Below are positions 29,130 through 41,630 of a stretch of DNA of 64,000 nucleotides, piece after piece; position 1 is the stretch's first letter; every line of letters starts with the position of its first letter. Source of the DNA: Fremontodendron californicum. Lineage: Eukaryota; Streptophyta; Magnoliopsida; Malvales; Malvaceae. Below the pieces are notes generated by a model. That model had not been told where the DNA came from. It worked only from the letters and a program-made list of their open reading frames with translations, and ran no database searches. Position numbers and translations under genes: made by a program. Location of the stretch: positions 8,499,134 through 8,563,133 of the forward strand of contig JAULJL010000032.1 in NCBI GenBank assembly GCA_030761205.1, read 5' to 3'.

Positions 29130-29571
29130 TGTAAACATCTAATTTTGTCAAGGCCCCTAAACAAGGTACATTTTCCCTTCAAATCCGAGTTTCTAAATTT
29201 ACCTCATTTTCATGGCCTAATGGCTTGACACTTGGGCTCGGCAAAGTGGGCAAAGCCGGTTTTGACGCTTTGGTTTAAAAAGTCAATGTTGGAAAAGTCA
29301 AAGTTGACAAAGTCAAAATCAAAGTCAAAGTTGGAAAAGTCAAAGTTGACAAAGTCAAAGTCCAAGTAAAAATGGAAAAAGCCAACTTTGAAAAAATCAA
29401 TTAAAGAAGAAGAATGGTGGATAGAAATTGGATGGAAGACTTAAGACAATTTTGGAAGACCCATTTATGGGAATTTGGTGGAAATTAGAAGCTTGATTTA
29501 TTTATAAAAAGTTGGTGGAAGTTGGAAGACCATTTTTATCCAAGTGATGGGAAATTTGGTGGAAGATGGAA

Positions 29572-29610
<39 letters not shown>

Positions 29611-31521
29611 CCAAGTGATAGGAAATTTGATGAAAATTAGAAGCTCACATTATTAAAGATCCAATAAGTAGGAAGTTGGGTAGGATTTGGGAGCCCAAGC
29701 TGTAAGAATATGATGGAAGACCCAACTTTAGAAGTCAAAGTAGAGAGGATTTTGGTGGAAGATCCAATGTTGGAGTCCAAGTAGAAAATTGATGGAAGAA
29801 AGAGGGGTGAAGTTAGAAACAAGTGGAAAGTTGAAGGAAAAATGTGAGAATAAGCATAAGGTAAACTTGTAAATAAATGGAAGAGTGAAGGATGCTCTTG
29901 GAAGGCTAAATGGCAACTAAGTAAATAAATCATTGAGTCACATGAGGAAGTACATGACTCACCTAGTAAGGACATGAGTTGGCATTGACTAGCCAATAGG
30001 AGAAGAATATAATGAGGAAGGTTGGAAGGCTATTGGCTAGGGAATAAGGGAATGCCATGTGGCTAAAAAAAGGATGAAGCTTGGAGGGGAATAAGGAAGG
30101 CCATATTCGGCCAAGCATAGGAGGAGGGATTTTAAGTTTTTGGGAAGAAAAAAGAGGAAGAGGAAAAGGGAAAAAAGGAAAAAAGAGAAAAGAAAGGCTT
30201 GTGTGCTTGGAAAAGCTAAGGTAGTTTGCTTTCCTTCTTTTTTATTTCTTTGATTTCTTTTAAATTGGTTCTTCATCTTTCATGCTTTGAAAACTCTCAA
30301 AATGTTTTAAAAAGATTACATTTTTCTTCTCTTCTCAAAAGCTTTGAAATATTCTTCAAAATGTTTTTCCAAAACTATTCTTTTCTTCTCTTTTAAAACT
30401 TTTCAAGTTTTAAAAATGGCTTTTAAAATAGCTTGGTTGTTTTTTTTTTTTTTTGACATTTGAAAAATAAAATGTAGTATGTTGGATTTGTCTTGATAAA
30501 TGTTGTTATGTTTATTCCATGTGATTGTTTTCATTTTTTTTTTGTGATGGATTTTTGAGACAAAGTTAGGTTATGAGCTTGATGATCCTAAGCCTTTAGG
30601 CTTTAGGTGATAGTTGAGCCGGATTTGCAATCCATGAGGCCAACTTTGAGCCAACCTCTTTGTTCTCCTAAAATATGGTTTTCAAAACATTCCCAATGAA
30701 ATTTGGTTTGGATTAATCAATAATCTATAATCAAGATCTTGTTTTTCACTATGGTTGGTACATTCAAGTTTGGAAGTTTGGATATAGAAATTATGGGCTA
30801 GATAAGTTTATGCATTTTTTGGGTAAAAAAAAAAAACTGTTTTGAAGCTTTCAAAATTACCTTGGTCAAACCATCATGGGGGGATTCAAAGTTCATTTTT
30901 TTCTCGATTTTTCAAAGCTTACAAACAAGGTTTTACGAAAATGAGTTTAGGTAGTTAAAACGAGCTTAAAAAACGAGTCAAATTTTGGGTTAATCACCTT
31001 AGGTAGGTTCAGCCACCATGAATCCTCTTTAAAAAATTTGCACTATTTTTGTTTTCTTCAGTTTTCAAAATGTTGCATCGTGGCTAATCGAGGAGTATTC
31101 GGATGTCTTGTCAATAGCGTTCAGATGCCTTTCTTTTTTTGAGTCAGTTAGCCTAACTTGCTTCGAGGCATCCGGATATCATTTCCATGGTATTCAGATA
31201 TCCCTCTCGATCCGAGCAAAAAATTCTATGCCCAAAAATCCATCCTTTTTCTAAATTTCGGTCTAAGTTTCTTCTAAGGTATTCAAATACCTCTATAGGT
31301 ATTCGGATGCCCTTTCCTTTCAAGAGAGAAACATATTTTGATTATGGTCCCGTTTTAGTGCATTTCACATTTTCTAAAAACCGTTTTAAAATCTTTCATA
31401 AAAATGTACTTTATCGGTTACATAAATATTAGGCGAAAGAATAATTTCCTAGACTTTCCCGGTTTTGCTAAGGAGATTAGGAAATTCTCCAACGCATATG
31501 TTTATGAAATCGTAAAGTATG
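29130..31521 (+). repeat. Ogre-like LTR, plus sense (copy A)
   Basis: It begins TGTAAACATCTAATTTTGTC, matching the start of the solo LTR read on the minus strand. It holds a dense cluster of TTGAC/GTCAA words at 29281-29362. 30560-31010 is homologous to 36967-37760 (GGTTATGAGCTTG, GAGCC-GGATT). The right limit is not clear. It contains a T homopolymer at 29577-29605. Confidence 0.55.
29281..29362. promoter_or_regulatory. W-box cluster in LTR copy A
   Basis: About eight TTGAC cores on either strand, most as TTGACT, in about 80 bp. TTGAC[CT] is the binding site of WRKY factors. Binding is inferred. Confidence 0.5.
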
Positions 31522-32132
31522 TGTAGACCCCTAAATAAGGTACGTTTTTTCTCAATTCTTTGGGTTTAATGCCATAATTTGGCTTTGGCACATTGATTCG
31601 GAGATCAACATTGAAAAGTCAAACTTGAAAATGTCAAAGTCAAAATTGAAAAATGTCAACTTTTGAAAAATCAAGATTTAAAAGGAGAATCAGATGTTAA
31701 ATGGTCAATTTTGATAATTGGAGAGTCACAATTGAAAATTAAAGGCGAAATTGAATAAGGGGATTAAAAAGAAGTGATGGAGGGACTAAATCGAAGGAAA
31801 TCAAAAAAGAAGAAGAAAGTGGGGTTTTTCTTGCTAGATTTTTGCTAGATTAAGGTATTTTCCTACTCATAGTTTTCATTTTCTCTTTATGATATACTTC
31901 ATTTTCTTTGTTTTTCTTCTTAAAAACTAGGTTTTTCAAAACGTTTTAAAACTACTCTTCTTCTTCTCCTCTTTTACAAAACTACAAAGCTTTGCAAAAA
32001 AATGTTTTTCTTCAATGTGTGCATCCACCTTACCTCTCTTTTTCTATATTTTTGCTTCATGTTGACTCTTGGTTTTTGATGCATTCTGGTCAATTGAGAT
32101 TATTTGATGACTTCTATTTTGGTTTTTCTTCT
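31522..32132 (+). repeat. Ogre-like LTR, plus sense (copy B), left part
   Basis: It begins TGTAGACCCCTAAATAAGG and is related to copy A. It has GTCAA words at 31611-31670. The solo LTR interrupts it at 32133, and it resumes at 36953. Confidence 0.55.
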
Positions 32133-35100
32133 TGTTGCAACCTAAAAAATAAAAAAGTCTCATCGCAAGACTTTATATTCGTTAAGCGTGACTTAATTCC
32201 TCTTGAAAAATGAAGGTTTTGAAAATGACCTTGAAAAAGACATGGAGTCGCCACCAATCTTTTTTAGCTAGATGTGATCGGTCACCTATTAAAATCTGTT
32301 TTGTAAAACATTTTAAAATTAATTAAAACATTTTAAAAATCAATATCAAGTCTGCGTTATAAACCAGAGAAAATCGAAGAATCGGGTTCGGGACTCGGTT
32401 ACGTGTGGGGAAGGATTAGCACTCCCACAACGCCCGTATAAAACGGTACCTTATTAATCATGTGTTATCTCAAGTCTCGGCAAAAAGTCGGTTTTTAATT
32501 TAGTATTTCAAGTTAATTCCCAATTTAAAGAAAAATAATTCCATTTTTAATTGAAAATGATCCGAAATTTATTAATTCAAAATTTTCCTATGTTCCCAAA
32601 CAAACGTGGCAAAATATAGAAATTTTTATTAGTTTGGAAAACTTTCCGAACCATTCTCGTTTTAAAGAAGATATTCTGTTAATAATGATAATTGATGATA
32701 TCCTCCCCAACAAACCCGACAGAGAATTCATGAATTATTTTAACTCGGGAATATCTTTATTTTATTGAAAATCATTACCTTTTTCAAAACATTTTAAAAA
32801 AATATGAATATGAATATGTGTGACATAAATAAAATGACATAGCAAAGTCTAGATAATATAATGCAACCTAAATGGTATGATATAATTTAAATGTCATAGC
32901 ATATTCTAAATGAAATGAAATAACCTAGGTAACATGATATATTCTATATGAAATGAAATATCCTAAGTGACATAATATATTCTATATGAAATGAAATGAC
33001 CTAGGTAACATGATATATTCTAAATGGAATAAAATGATTTAAATGACATGGCATATTTTAAATGACATGGTATATTCTAAATAATATAATCTAAATAACA
33101 TGGAATATAATCTAAATGACACGAAATGACATGAAACATAAAATAATGCTATCATGTAATATGCATGAAAATAAAAATAAAGATAACAATGCATGAACAT
33201 AGTATATGCTAAATAATATGACAAAAATAAATAACTAAATAAAAAGAATAGGATATCATAAAATATTCAAAACCATATAATAAATAACATAACAGCAAAA
33301 ATATAAATAAAAAATAATAACAAAAACATATAAATTATCATAGCAAAAAAAATCACATATTATATACTATGCATGAATATGAAAAGTTCAAATGCATGAG
33401 AATGTATTTTTTCCTTTAATTGAGGAAATCCATATATCTAAAAACATATCCGACTACGTTAGAAAAATATATCAAATTAAATATTCTAAAAACCAAAATA
33501 CTTTGTGATTGTTTGAAAACATTTTTGAAAAGCTTGAATAAAGATTAAAACCCTAGCCAAACCCTTTTTAAAATGGCTCTAATTTCTTAAGTTTAAAATC
33601 CCAGACTTGACCACCCTTGATCCGAACTCTATAAAAATCATTTCTTAAGTTTAAAACGGCCTAGAAACCACCCAAAACATAAGCTAAATTTCCTGATCAA
33701 CCCCTTCTAAGTAACTTAGCCAAAACAGCAAAATGATTTTCCCTCAAATTCAAATCTGCCTCTACTGTCGAGTTCTAAAGAACGATTTTTTAACCTATTT
33801 TTAAAAATTCAAAAAAAAAAAATAAAAAAACACTGGAGACTCAGAACATGTAAAACTACATGGTAAAAATGGGCTTAATTTTCTGATTAAAGATAATGGC
33901 CTAGAAAAATCAGGAAAGTATGGGTACTGGGTGAAAAAACTGTTTTGCCAAAACACATTTTTTTGCCTTTGTCAAAGTAAAAATGTTGGAGACTCTCTTA
34001 AAGACTCATAAACAGTAGCTAACACTTTTGAAAAGTTAGACAAAAATTGACTAAGTAAAAAAAATCACAAAGGTAGAACAATCAATTTGACAATTCTTTA
34101 ATTTTCCACAAGTATGCTCAAAATGAGCATGACTTTGAACCATTGATTGATCTAAGTCATTCATCATGTGGCATGACATAAAATGCATGAAAATACAACA
34201 AATATGATGCATGAAATTCATGATTTAAAACCTAAAGTGCATGAAATGCATGATAATGCAAGCACAACCTAAAGCTAAAGAATGCATGGCAAATACACAA
34301 ACATATAGCATGTTTTGAAAAAATACACAACAACATATCATGGAAATGCAAACCTATCAACTAGCATAATAAAAATACACACACAAAGCTTAGAAAAGGT
34401 GTAGCCGAATGGTCCTCAACTTCAAGATGGACATGGCATTTTCACAAACACTTATCATACTAACATGCAAAGCTAAAGAATAATGCTAAATCATGCAAAC
34501 ATAAAGTAAAGGCATGAAAACAAATAGGCAGTTTCACAAACACATGGATTAGCAAAATGCAAATCATGAGCAAACTTAAACACTTTGAAAACAGAAAATC
34601 AAAAATGCAAGACAAGGAAAATAAACATGATAACAAGATAGTAAACATCAACAATAGACGTAAGCAAGCAGCAAAATCAAAACAAGCTTTATATTTTTGT
34701 ATTTGAAGAAGATTTAAAGCATCAAAAACTTGTTAAATACCATTAAAATCATGAAATAAAAAACAAGACAGTAACCATTAAAAAAAAAGGGCCATTCGGC
34801 CACCCTAGTAATATGTAAAAAAGATTGGTTTTTTGAGGTTTTTTCAAGAAAGTATCAAGAAAGAACATGAATAAGAAACTTAAAAACATTTATTTTCAAA
34901 TTAAAATCAAAAGAAACTCACCAAAATATCAATGAAAACAGCAAAATCAAGAATGGAAAAGCAAGAAAAATATAAGAGTATGGTGCTTTAAGCAACCTCT
35001 CAAAGCTATATTGCAAGCCTTTCTTCCTTTTCCTTCCTTTGCCTTTCTAATCTTTTCTTTTTTTCCTTTCAAAAATGGAGAGAATATCAGCCAAACAAGG

Positions 35101-36947
35101 GTGTGAATGAGTGAAAATGAAAGAGAGACCCCCCCTTTGATAGTGTGGCCGGTTGGCCTAGGAAGAACCTAGGAGGTTCTAGAATTTTTTTTAACAAATT
35201 TGATCCTATAGCCTTCAATCCAAGATGCCTTCTATGTAGGATTCTCACCCTTAGATTAGAATCATCAGCCCTTGAATTATGATGTCATAAATAGGCTTTC
35301 TCTCCAACCGTTGGTCCATGTGTTGCAAATTCAAAGGCTTCATCACAAAAATAACTACCTTCCTCTTCACCCTTGGCCTTTTGATGAAAAATCAGAAAAT
35401 ATCTACCCTCCATTGGGCCTTGGCCAGCTGACCCCTCATCTTCCAGCCTATGCTTCAATTTTTTAAAAGCAAGAAAAGGCCCTTTTCGATTTCTTGGGTA
35501 AAATGACCTTTTTGACCCCCAGACCTAAATAAATAGCAAACGGACTCCAAATTGAAAATTTCTTTTTTCAATACTTCTGAAATAATAAAAAACTGAATTC
35601 AGGAAGTTTTCAAAAAATTTCGAGCCCATTTGCTATTTATTTGGATTTTTTTTTTCAAAATTGCCCTTTTGTGCATCCAAACTTTTATTATTTTTAAACG
35701 AGATCCGAATCCAGATTTTTCTTCACCAATCTCTTAAACATAATTTAAAAGTATGATCTGGAAGTTTTCATAATTTTTGGAACTCATTTGGTATTTTTTT
35801 CGGAATTTATCCGCTTGAATTACTACATAGTGGGCTAGGGATTTGGCCATTTTGCAAATGAACTTTGAATCCGGATTTTCTTTCTCCAATCTCTTCCAAA
35901 TAATTTAAGAATGAGATCTGAAAATTTTTAGAATTTTTTGAGCTCATTTGGTATTTTTTCGGGATTTTACTTGAATTTCTACATAGGGACTCGGGATTTG
36001 GCCATTTTCCAAACGAACCCCGAATCCAGATTTTCTTTTTCCAATCTCTTCGAACTGATTTAAGAATGAAATCTGCAAATATTCAGAATTTTTGGAGTTC
36101 ATTTGCTATTTTCCCAAAATTTCCAATTTTGCCCTTTTACCTTTGAAACTCAGTTTTGCTCAAAACAAGTCCAATTTCCAGATTTTCTTTTTCTGGGCCT
36201 TTTTCATATATTAAATTGGAGTTGGTCCGAAAATGCCCAATATTTACGAGCAAATTCCCTTTCGATTTGATTTTTCCTTTTTCTCACTATCGGGAATTTC
36301 CTCATTTTTTCATTTTTCCTTCAATCTGCTATTTTCTTGAATTTTCTTCAAATTGAGCCTTGAGCTATCCTTGGTTCCTCACTCCTCATAAATTAGGGGC
36401 TTTAGTTTTATCAAATCGGGCCATTTCTGCAATTTTCTTCAATTTCACCAAAATCCACCTAAAATCCTAATTCTCATTTTCTTCTGGATTGACTTTTCTT
36501 TCAGTTTTTCTTCCAAGTAGCTTCTCTATTACCCATAGTCAGTGCTTATCTTTCATTTGAAACCTTCAATTTCGACCAATTTGATCGTTTAAGTACTTTT
36601 TCCCAAATTTTTCGAACTAGGGTTTCCTTTCTACTGAATCTTCGTAACCCAACTTTCGAACTCCATATCTTTCAATGTAGACCTCGGATTATCAAAATTC
36701 TTTCACCATTTTTCAATTGAACTTCAAATCTTGATTTTGAAAGTGGGTTGACTTTTTTAGTAGTTGACTTTTTGACGTTGACTTTTTCGGGTTGACTTTT
36801 CCAAGTTTGACTTTTTATGCTCGCCTTCTTAGACTAAGTCTCGGAATACCACCTGTAGGATGAGAAAAGTCTTTTTGCACTCTGAAACATCAATTTAAGA
36901 AGAAAACATACCTGTTTTAGTGGTCCGGACAAAATTAGGTGTCTACA
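32133..36947 (-). mobile_element. solo LTR, 4815 bp, Ogre-like
   Basis: It starts TGTTGCAACC and ends GTGTCTACA on the plus strand, flanked by the perfect 5-bp duplication cttct (32128-32132 and 36948-36952). No internal region is present, so it formed by recombination between the two LTRs of a full element. The sense strand is taken as minus because the related LTRs at 29130 and 31522 start TGTA-AC on the plus strand ahead of a plus-strand gag. A length near 5 kb is normal for Ogre LTRs. Confidence 0.85.
36748..36811. promoter_or_regulatory. W-box cluster in the solo LTR
   Basis: Six TTGAC cores, five of them TTGACT, within 64 bp, at 36748, 36764, 36772, 36778, 36792 and 36807. The cluster is about 140-200 bp inside the sense start of the LTR, a similar place to copy A. 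Confidence 0.55.
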
Positions 36948-36952
36948 CTTCT

Positions 36953-37930
36953 TAAAATCAAAAGGTTATGAGCTTGGTGATCTTGGTTTTACCCAAGTGA
37001 TGGTTAGGCTGGATTTAGCATCCAAGGGCCCAACCTTGAGCCAACCTTTGTTTTCTAGCTTCTTTATGTTTTTTTCTTATATCTTTTCATTTTCATGTGC
37101 ATACTTTGCTGAATTTGAGTTTATTGTGGAGCATTCTCCTTGTTGCATATTGTTTGTTCTCTTTGAAAAAAGTGATTATGAGCTTGATGAGCTTGGTTTC
37201 ATCCAAGTGATGGTTAGGCTGGATTAACATCCAAAAGGCTAACCTTGAGCTAATCACTTCATTTTCATTAAAGCATGTTTTTAAACCATTTCCAACATGA
37301 TTTTGGTTAGGATCAATCAATGGTCCATAGCCAAAATCTTGTTTTCCAAATAGTTGGAAAAAAACAATGTTTTAAAAGTTGGATATGCTGATTTCAGACA
37401 ATAAGAATCCTATTCATTTTTTGTCCAAATAAAAAACTACTTTAACCTCATTTACTAGACCCTTGGTCGAATTTAGGGGTAATTTTTTAGATTTTTTTGA
37501 ATTTTTCTTAAGGGTTAAAAAAATAGTTAGCTAAAACTGGGTTTTGGGCAGCTAAAACGAGTTTAAAATTAGTAAAAGTTTGGATTTTTTACACAAAAAG
37601 GGAGGGGCTGGCCGAGGTCTTTAGGGGCTGTTTCTAGGTTGTTTTTTTGGTCTTTTAGGACTTGGAAAATATGGTTTTGGTAAACTGGGCTTCGGGTAGT
37701 TAAAACGTGTTTCAAAATCGAGTCAAGATTTGAGTAGTCTACACTAGGCACCATTCGGCCACTTTGGTTTCACTTTAAAAAAAAATTGCATGTAAGGTAA
37801 GAATTAATTAACCACCTATTTAGGTACTTAACTCCCACCTAAATTTTTGAGGGAATTCTTGCATGATGAGTTTTTTGAATAATTAAGATTGATCCCACCA
37901 ATTTAATTTAATTATTGAATAATTTCTTTT
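36953..37930 (+). repeat. Ogre-like LTR or leader, copy B, right part
   Basis: Resumes the sequence cut by the solo LTR. A block of about 80 bp with GAGCTTG, CAAGTGATGGTTAGGCTGGAT and CCTTGAGC occurs twice, near 36967-37045 and 37175-37250. No gene. Confidence 0.5.
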
Positions 37931-38265
37931 TATATACCTATGTGTTGATTCATTTATTCTTTACATGCATCATGTTGCATTCATAACATATATGGTCATT
38001 CATCGAAAGTTGCATTTGTGACATACATGGTCATTCTTTGTATATACCCGTGTATTAATTCATTTATTATTTACATGCATCATGTTGATATCATGTTGCA
38101 TTCATAACATATATGGTCATTCATCATGGAATACGTTTGCGACATACATGGTCATTCACTGTATATATCCATGCATTAATTCGTTTATTCTTTACATGCA
38201 TCAAGTTGACATCAGGTTGCATTCATAGGTCATTCATCACGATGCATTAATGAGATAAAATAGAA
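37931..38265 (+). repeat. three tandem repeats of about 110-120 bp in the Ogre leader
   Basis: Units 37931-38040, 38041-38161 and 38162-about 38265. Shared words are TATATACC, TTTACATGCATCA, GTTGCATTCATAACATATATG and GTCATTCA. The second unit has an extra 11 bp. Confidence 0.8.
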
Positions 38266-38346
38266 ATTGGCTTAGCTTTAAGAGTTTTTGAAGAAATCTC
38301 CTTTTCAAATTAGAGGTACAAGAATCACTGAGAACCTGTATTACAC

Positions 38347-39906
38347 TTGACAGGATTCATGGAAGGCAAAAACTCAGATAGAATAGAGAAAATGAAGAGA
38401 GCACAGAAAGAATTACAAGAACAATTAGCAAGGTCTCAAGAGGAATCTAGAGAGCAGATGACCATGCTCATGGAACTGGTGTCCGCCGCACTCAGGGGAA
38501 TGGGACACACTAAAAACTCGACCACAGAAGAAGAGTTAGGAGGCCACAGGGGCCAAAAGGGTCAGCATGAGGCCATACTGCTAAATGCCAGTCTTCTTAG
38601 ACTACAGAAACACTACCCCTAGTGGGAGCAATGCCTTTCATCTATATTCAGCCAACGACGGGAGTGCAAAATCAGGCGCCAATTGGTGCAAATTTTGGAG
38701 TCGCTCCAGCTAATCCCTTCGAGGTCCTGGACTTAGATGATCTTGTCGAGCAAGAAAAGCTGAAAATGGCTAAATTGAAGAAAACTGAGTCGGCAGATTC
38801 ACAAAGCAAGTATTAGCTGTTAGAGGAAAGGCTTAGGGTTATAGAAGGGGTAAAGAGGCTCAGTATCTTCGATGCCCGAGAGTTAAGCTTGGTCCTTGAT
38901 CTGGTAATCCAGACCAAGTTTAAAGTGCCAAACTTTGAGAAATATGACGAAACTAGTGACCTTACAGCGCACCTAACTATGTACTGTCGAAGGATAACCG
39001 GTTACGCTGGTAATGACAAATTGGTCATTCATTACTTTCAAGACAGCCTGACAGGGTTAGTAACCAGAGGGTATAATCAGATTATCAGAAGCAAGATTCG
39101 TTCTTGGATGGATTTAACAAAGGCATTCTTTGAGCAATATAAGCATATATCAGACATGGTTTCAAACAGGCTCTCACTATAAAACATGAAGAAGAAGGTT
39201 ACTGAGAGCTTTAAGCAATATGCTCAAAGGTGGAAGAAAATGGCCATCAAAGTATAACCGCCTCTGATTGAGAAGGAAACCATGTCCTTTTCGTAAATAC
39301 ACTACGGACCCCGTATAATGAGAGACTCGTCGGCAATGCCACGAAAAACTTTTCTGACATGGTAATCTCCGAGGAGATGATTGAGAATTCTATCAAGAAT
39401 GGAAAAATCGAAGGAGATACGACATCCTATGCTGAGGGAAACATGGCACCCGAAAAGAAAGTGGAGGATGTCGAAGCTATGGGAAACTTTTCCCCATATC
39501 CCCAATTCCCCTCATGTCACTCATACTACCCTACCAATGCCTCTCCAAACCTTTATCCTTACTTACCAATATTCATCCTCAAACACCTAATCCTGTAACA
39601 GTCCCTGCAATTAGACCTGCTTCCTAAAAATGACCACGGAACAACCAGGAGAAGATTCCAATCCCAATTCCTAACCTATTGCTGTTACTAATAAGGAACC
39701 AGTACCTTACCCCTATGCCTTTGAAAACAGTTCCAAATTCATCAGCAAGGAGTTGTGAACCTAACATCAAGTATGAGTATCACTTGGGGGTAATTGGGCA
39801 TTCAACTGAAAAATACAGACAACTGAAGGAAATGATTGAAGGTCTTGTCCACGATGGAATTTTGACCCTAGAGCTTATCGAACTGTGGAAATCTGCTTTG
39901 CCATAG
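38347..39906 (+). pseudogene. Ogre/Tat gag, broken (plus strand)
   Basis: Successive frames carry a coiled-coil-like start (QKELQEQLARSQEE), then FIYIQPTTGVQNQ, KFKVPNFEKY, LTMYCRRITGY, YFQDSLTG and MVSNRLSL, in the same order as the gag at 61378-63507. In-frame stops follow KY (38814), RLSL (39180) and IKV (about 39256), with further frame breaks. The gene ends abruptly about 39906 and no protease or polymerase follows. Confidence 0.9.
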
Positions 39907-40023
39907 ATCGATTTCCTCTTGAGGAATTTTAAGGATGAAAATTGTTATCTTCGAAGGCATGTCAATAGGATAATTCTGATGCATGTAGTTTCATACCTCA
40001 TGATGAAAGCACTTGTCTCATGT
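39907..40023 (+). other. truncated edge of the Ogre remnant
   Basis: A short non-coding stretch between the broken gag and the LTR of Element 3, which appears to have inserted into or replaced the rest of the element. Confidence 0.4.
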
Positions 40024-41630
40024 TGATGCACTCAAAAGAGTATATCTTAGTTAACCTTGCACTAAAAAGATCAATTCTAAGTATAATAATTAGCAAGGGT
40101 CGAATCCACAGGGATTGGATTTTAATCTATGAGTTACTAGTTTATAACTTAGATTCAAAGAAAACAAAAGAAAAGGGGGTTTTGAAATAGTTTTAAAAAT
40201 AAGCAAACAAGAAAATTAAAATGCAAGTAAGAAAGAAAAAAATCAAATATGAGAGAAATATGGTTAAGGTTTCATTCTCCACCACTAGACATCATTAAGA
40301 ATCAATTTTAGATCTATCAATATCAATCAACTATCAAAATTATCAACCTTAGATAACAACAAGCTCTGTTACCCCAATCTTTCCTAAGTTCGTCGTTAAA
40401 TAGAATAAGCTCTCTCTATTTAATCTCTAACTATTAGACAACCTAGAATAAGCTCTCTAGATTTAATGTAATAGCGGCCTTATGATGAGAAAGATAGGTT
40501 GATCTAAGCAACAAACAAATAAGCTCAGATTTTTCAACTAAGGTTATGTTCCACTTTGCAATTATCGAAAACTTGACCATAATTATTAATCACAAATTGC
40601 CACTTATGAATAGGAAATAAAGACAATTACGGATCAAGACTCCTAAACTAGCATTAGACAATTATCAAGATCTATCTAGTTGCACACCTAAACAAATCAA
40701 GACAAATATCATAAACAATTTTTATGGAAGAACACAAGCAACTTTGATAGATATTAATGATAGATAGATTCTGAAAACCTATTACAAAGCATGTCTAGGG
40801 CTTTGAAATCACCCTTAACCAAATAGAAGTTTAGCCTTGCACAGACATTGTTAACATAAACATAAAATTAAGGGGAAACTAAGAAGAAAACTAGAAGAAT
40901 TAAGAAGAAAATCAAAATACAAGTGTAGAAGAGATAGTGTCTATTCGGCGCCCCCCTTGTGTCTCCTTATGTAGGTAGCCTCTAGGTCTTATGCATTAAA
41001 TGAGCATTTAATGTTGAGTGGAAGCCAAGAATATAAGGTAGGCGGATAGGGTTTTAAAAGATGATATGATACAATTCAGCTAAGTTTAGAGGGTAGGGCT
41101 GGCGGCTAGCTTGTTTTAAATGATGTGGAGCTGGCTTGGATGAGTTTTAAAAGGTAAGAAGTGGCTTTGTAGGGTTTTATTAAGTGGGAAGTGGCTTGTG
41201 TATTTTTTAATGAGGTGGAGCTAGCTTGGATGTTTTAATAGGAAGGGAAGTGGCTTGAGCAATTTTAAAAGAATAGGGAAGTGGCTAGGTTAGGTTTAAA
41301 AGATAGGCTAGCGGCTTGGGTCTATTAAAGTGGTGATGTGGCGGCTTGGTTGGATCTAAAAGGTCAAGTGGTGGCTCCAAGAGGTTTTAGAAGAGTGAGG
41401 GTGGCTTGGTAGGTTAGGTTTAGCCATCTAGGGTCTCCTTTGAAGAGTAAGCAACCTTCTTTTATGCTTGAAGTCTCCAAACTTGTCCAAATTCATGCTT
41501 TTAATCTCCATAGCCTCCATTGTCTTCCAAATCACCTACAAAACAAAAAACCTAGTAAAATGTCAAGGAACTTAATAATTAAAGCACAAAGCATAAGAAA
41601 AGTAGATAGAAAAATATATGAAATTAAGCA
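40024..41630 (-). repeat. 3' LTR of Element 3
   Basis: It begins TGATGCACTC and probably ends AATTAAGCA on the plus strand, giving TGCTTAATT in sense. The first 950 bp match 44452-45395 with scattered differences. 41040-41420 is a run of degenerate repeats with GTGGCTTG and GGCTTGG words. Confidence 0.7.

Noticed and set aside
37931..38265. CRISPR-like or satellite array
   Set aside because: Only three directly adjoining units without spacers, in plant retrotransposon DNA.
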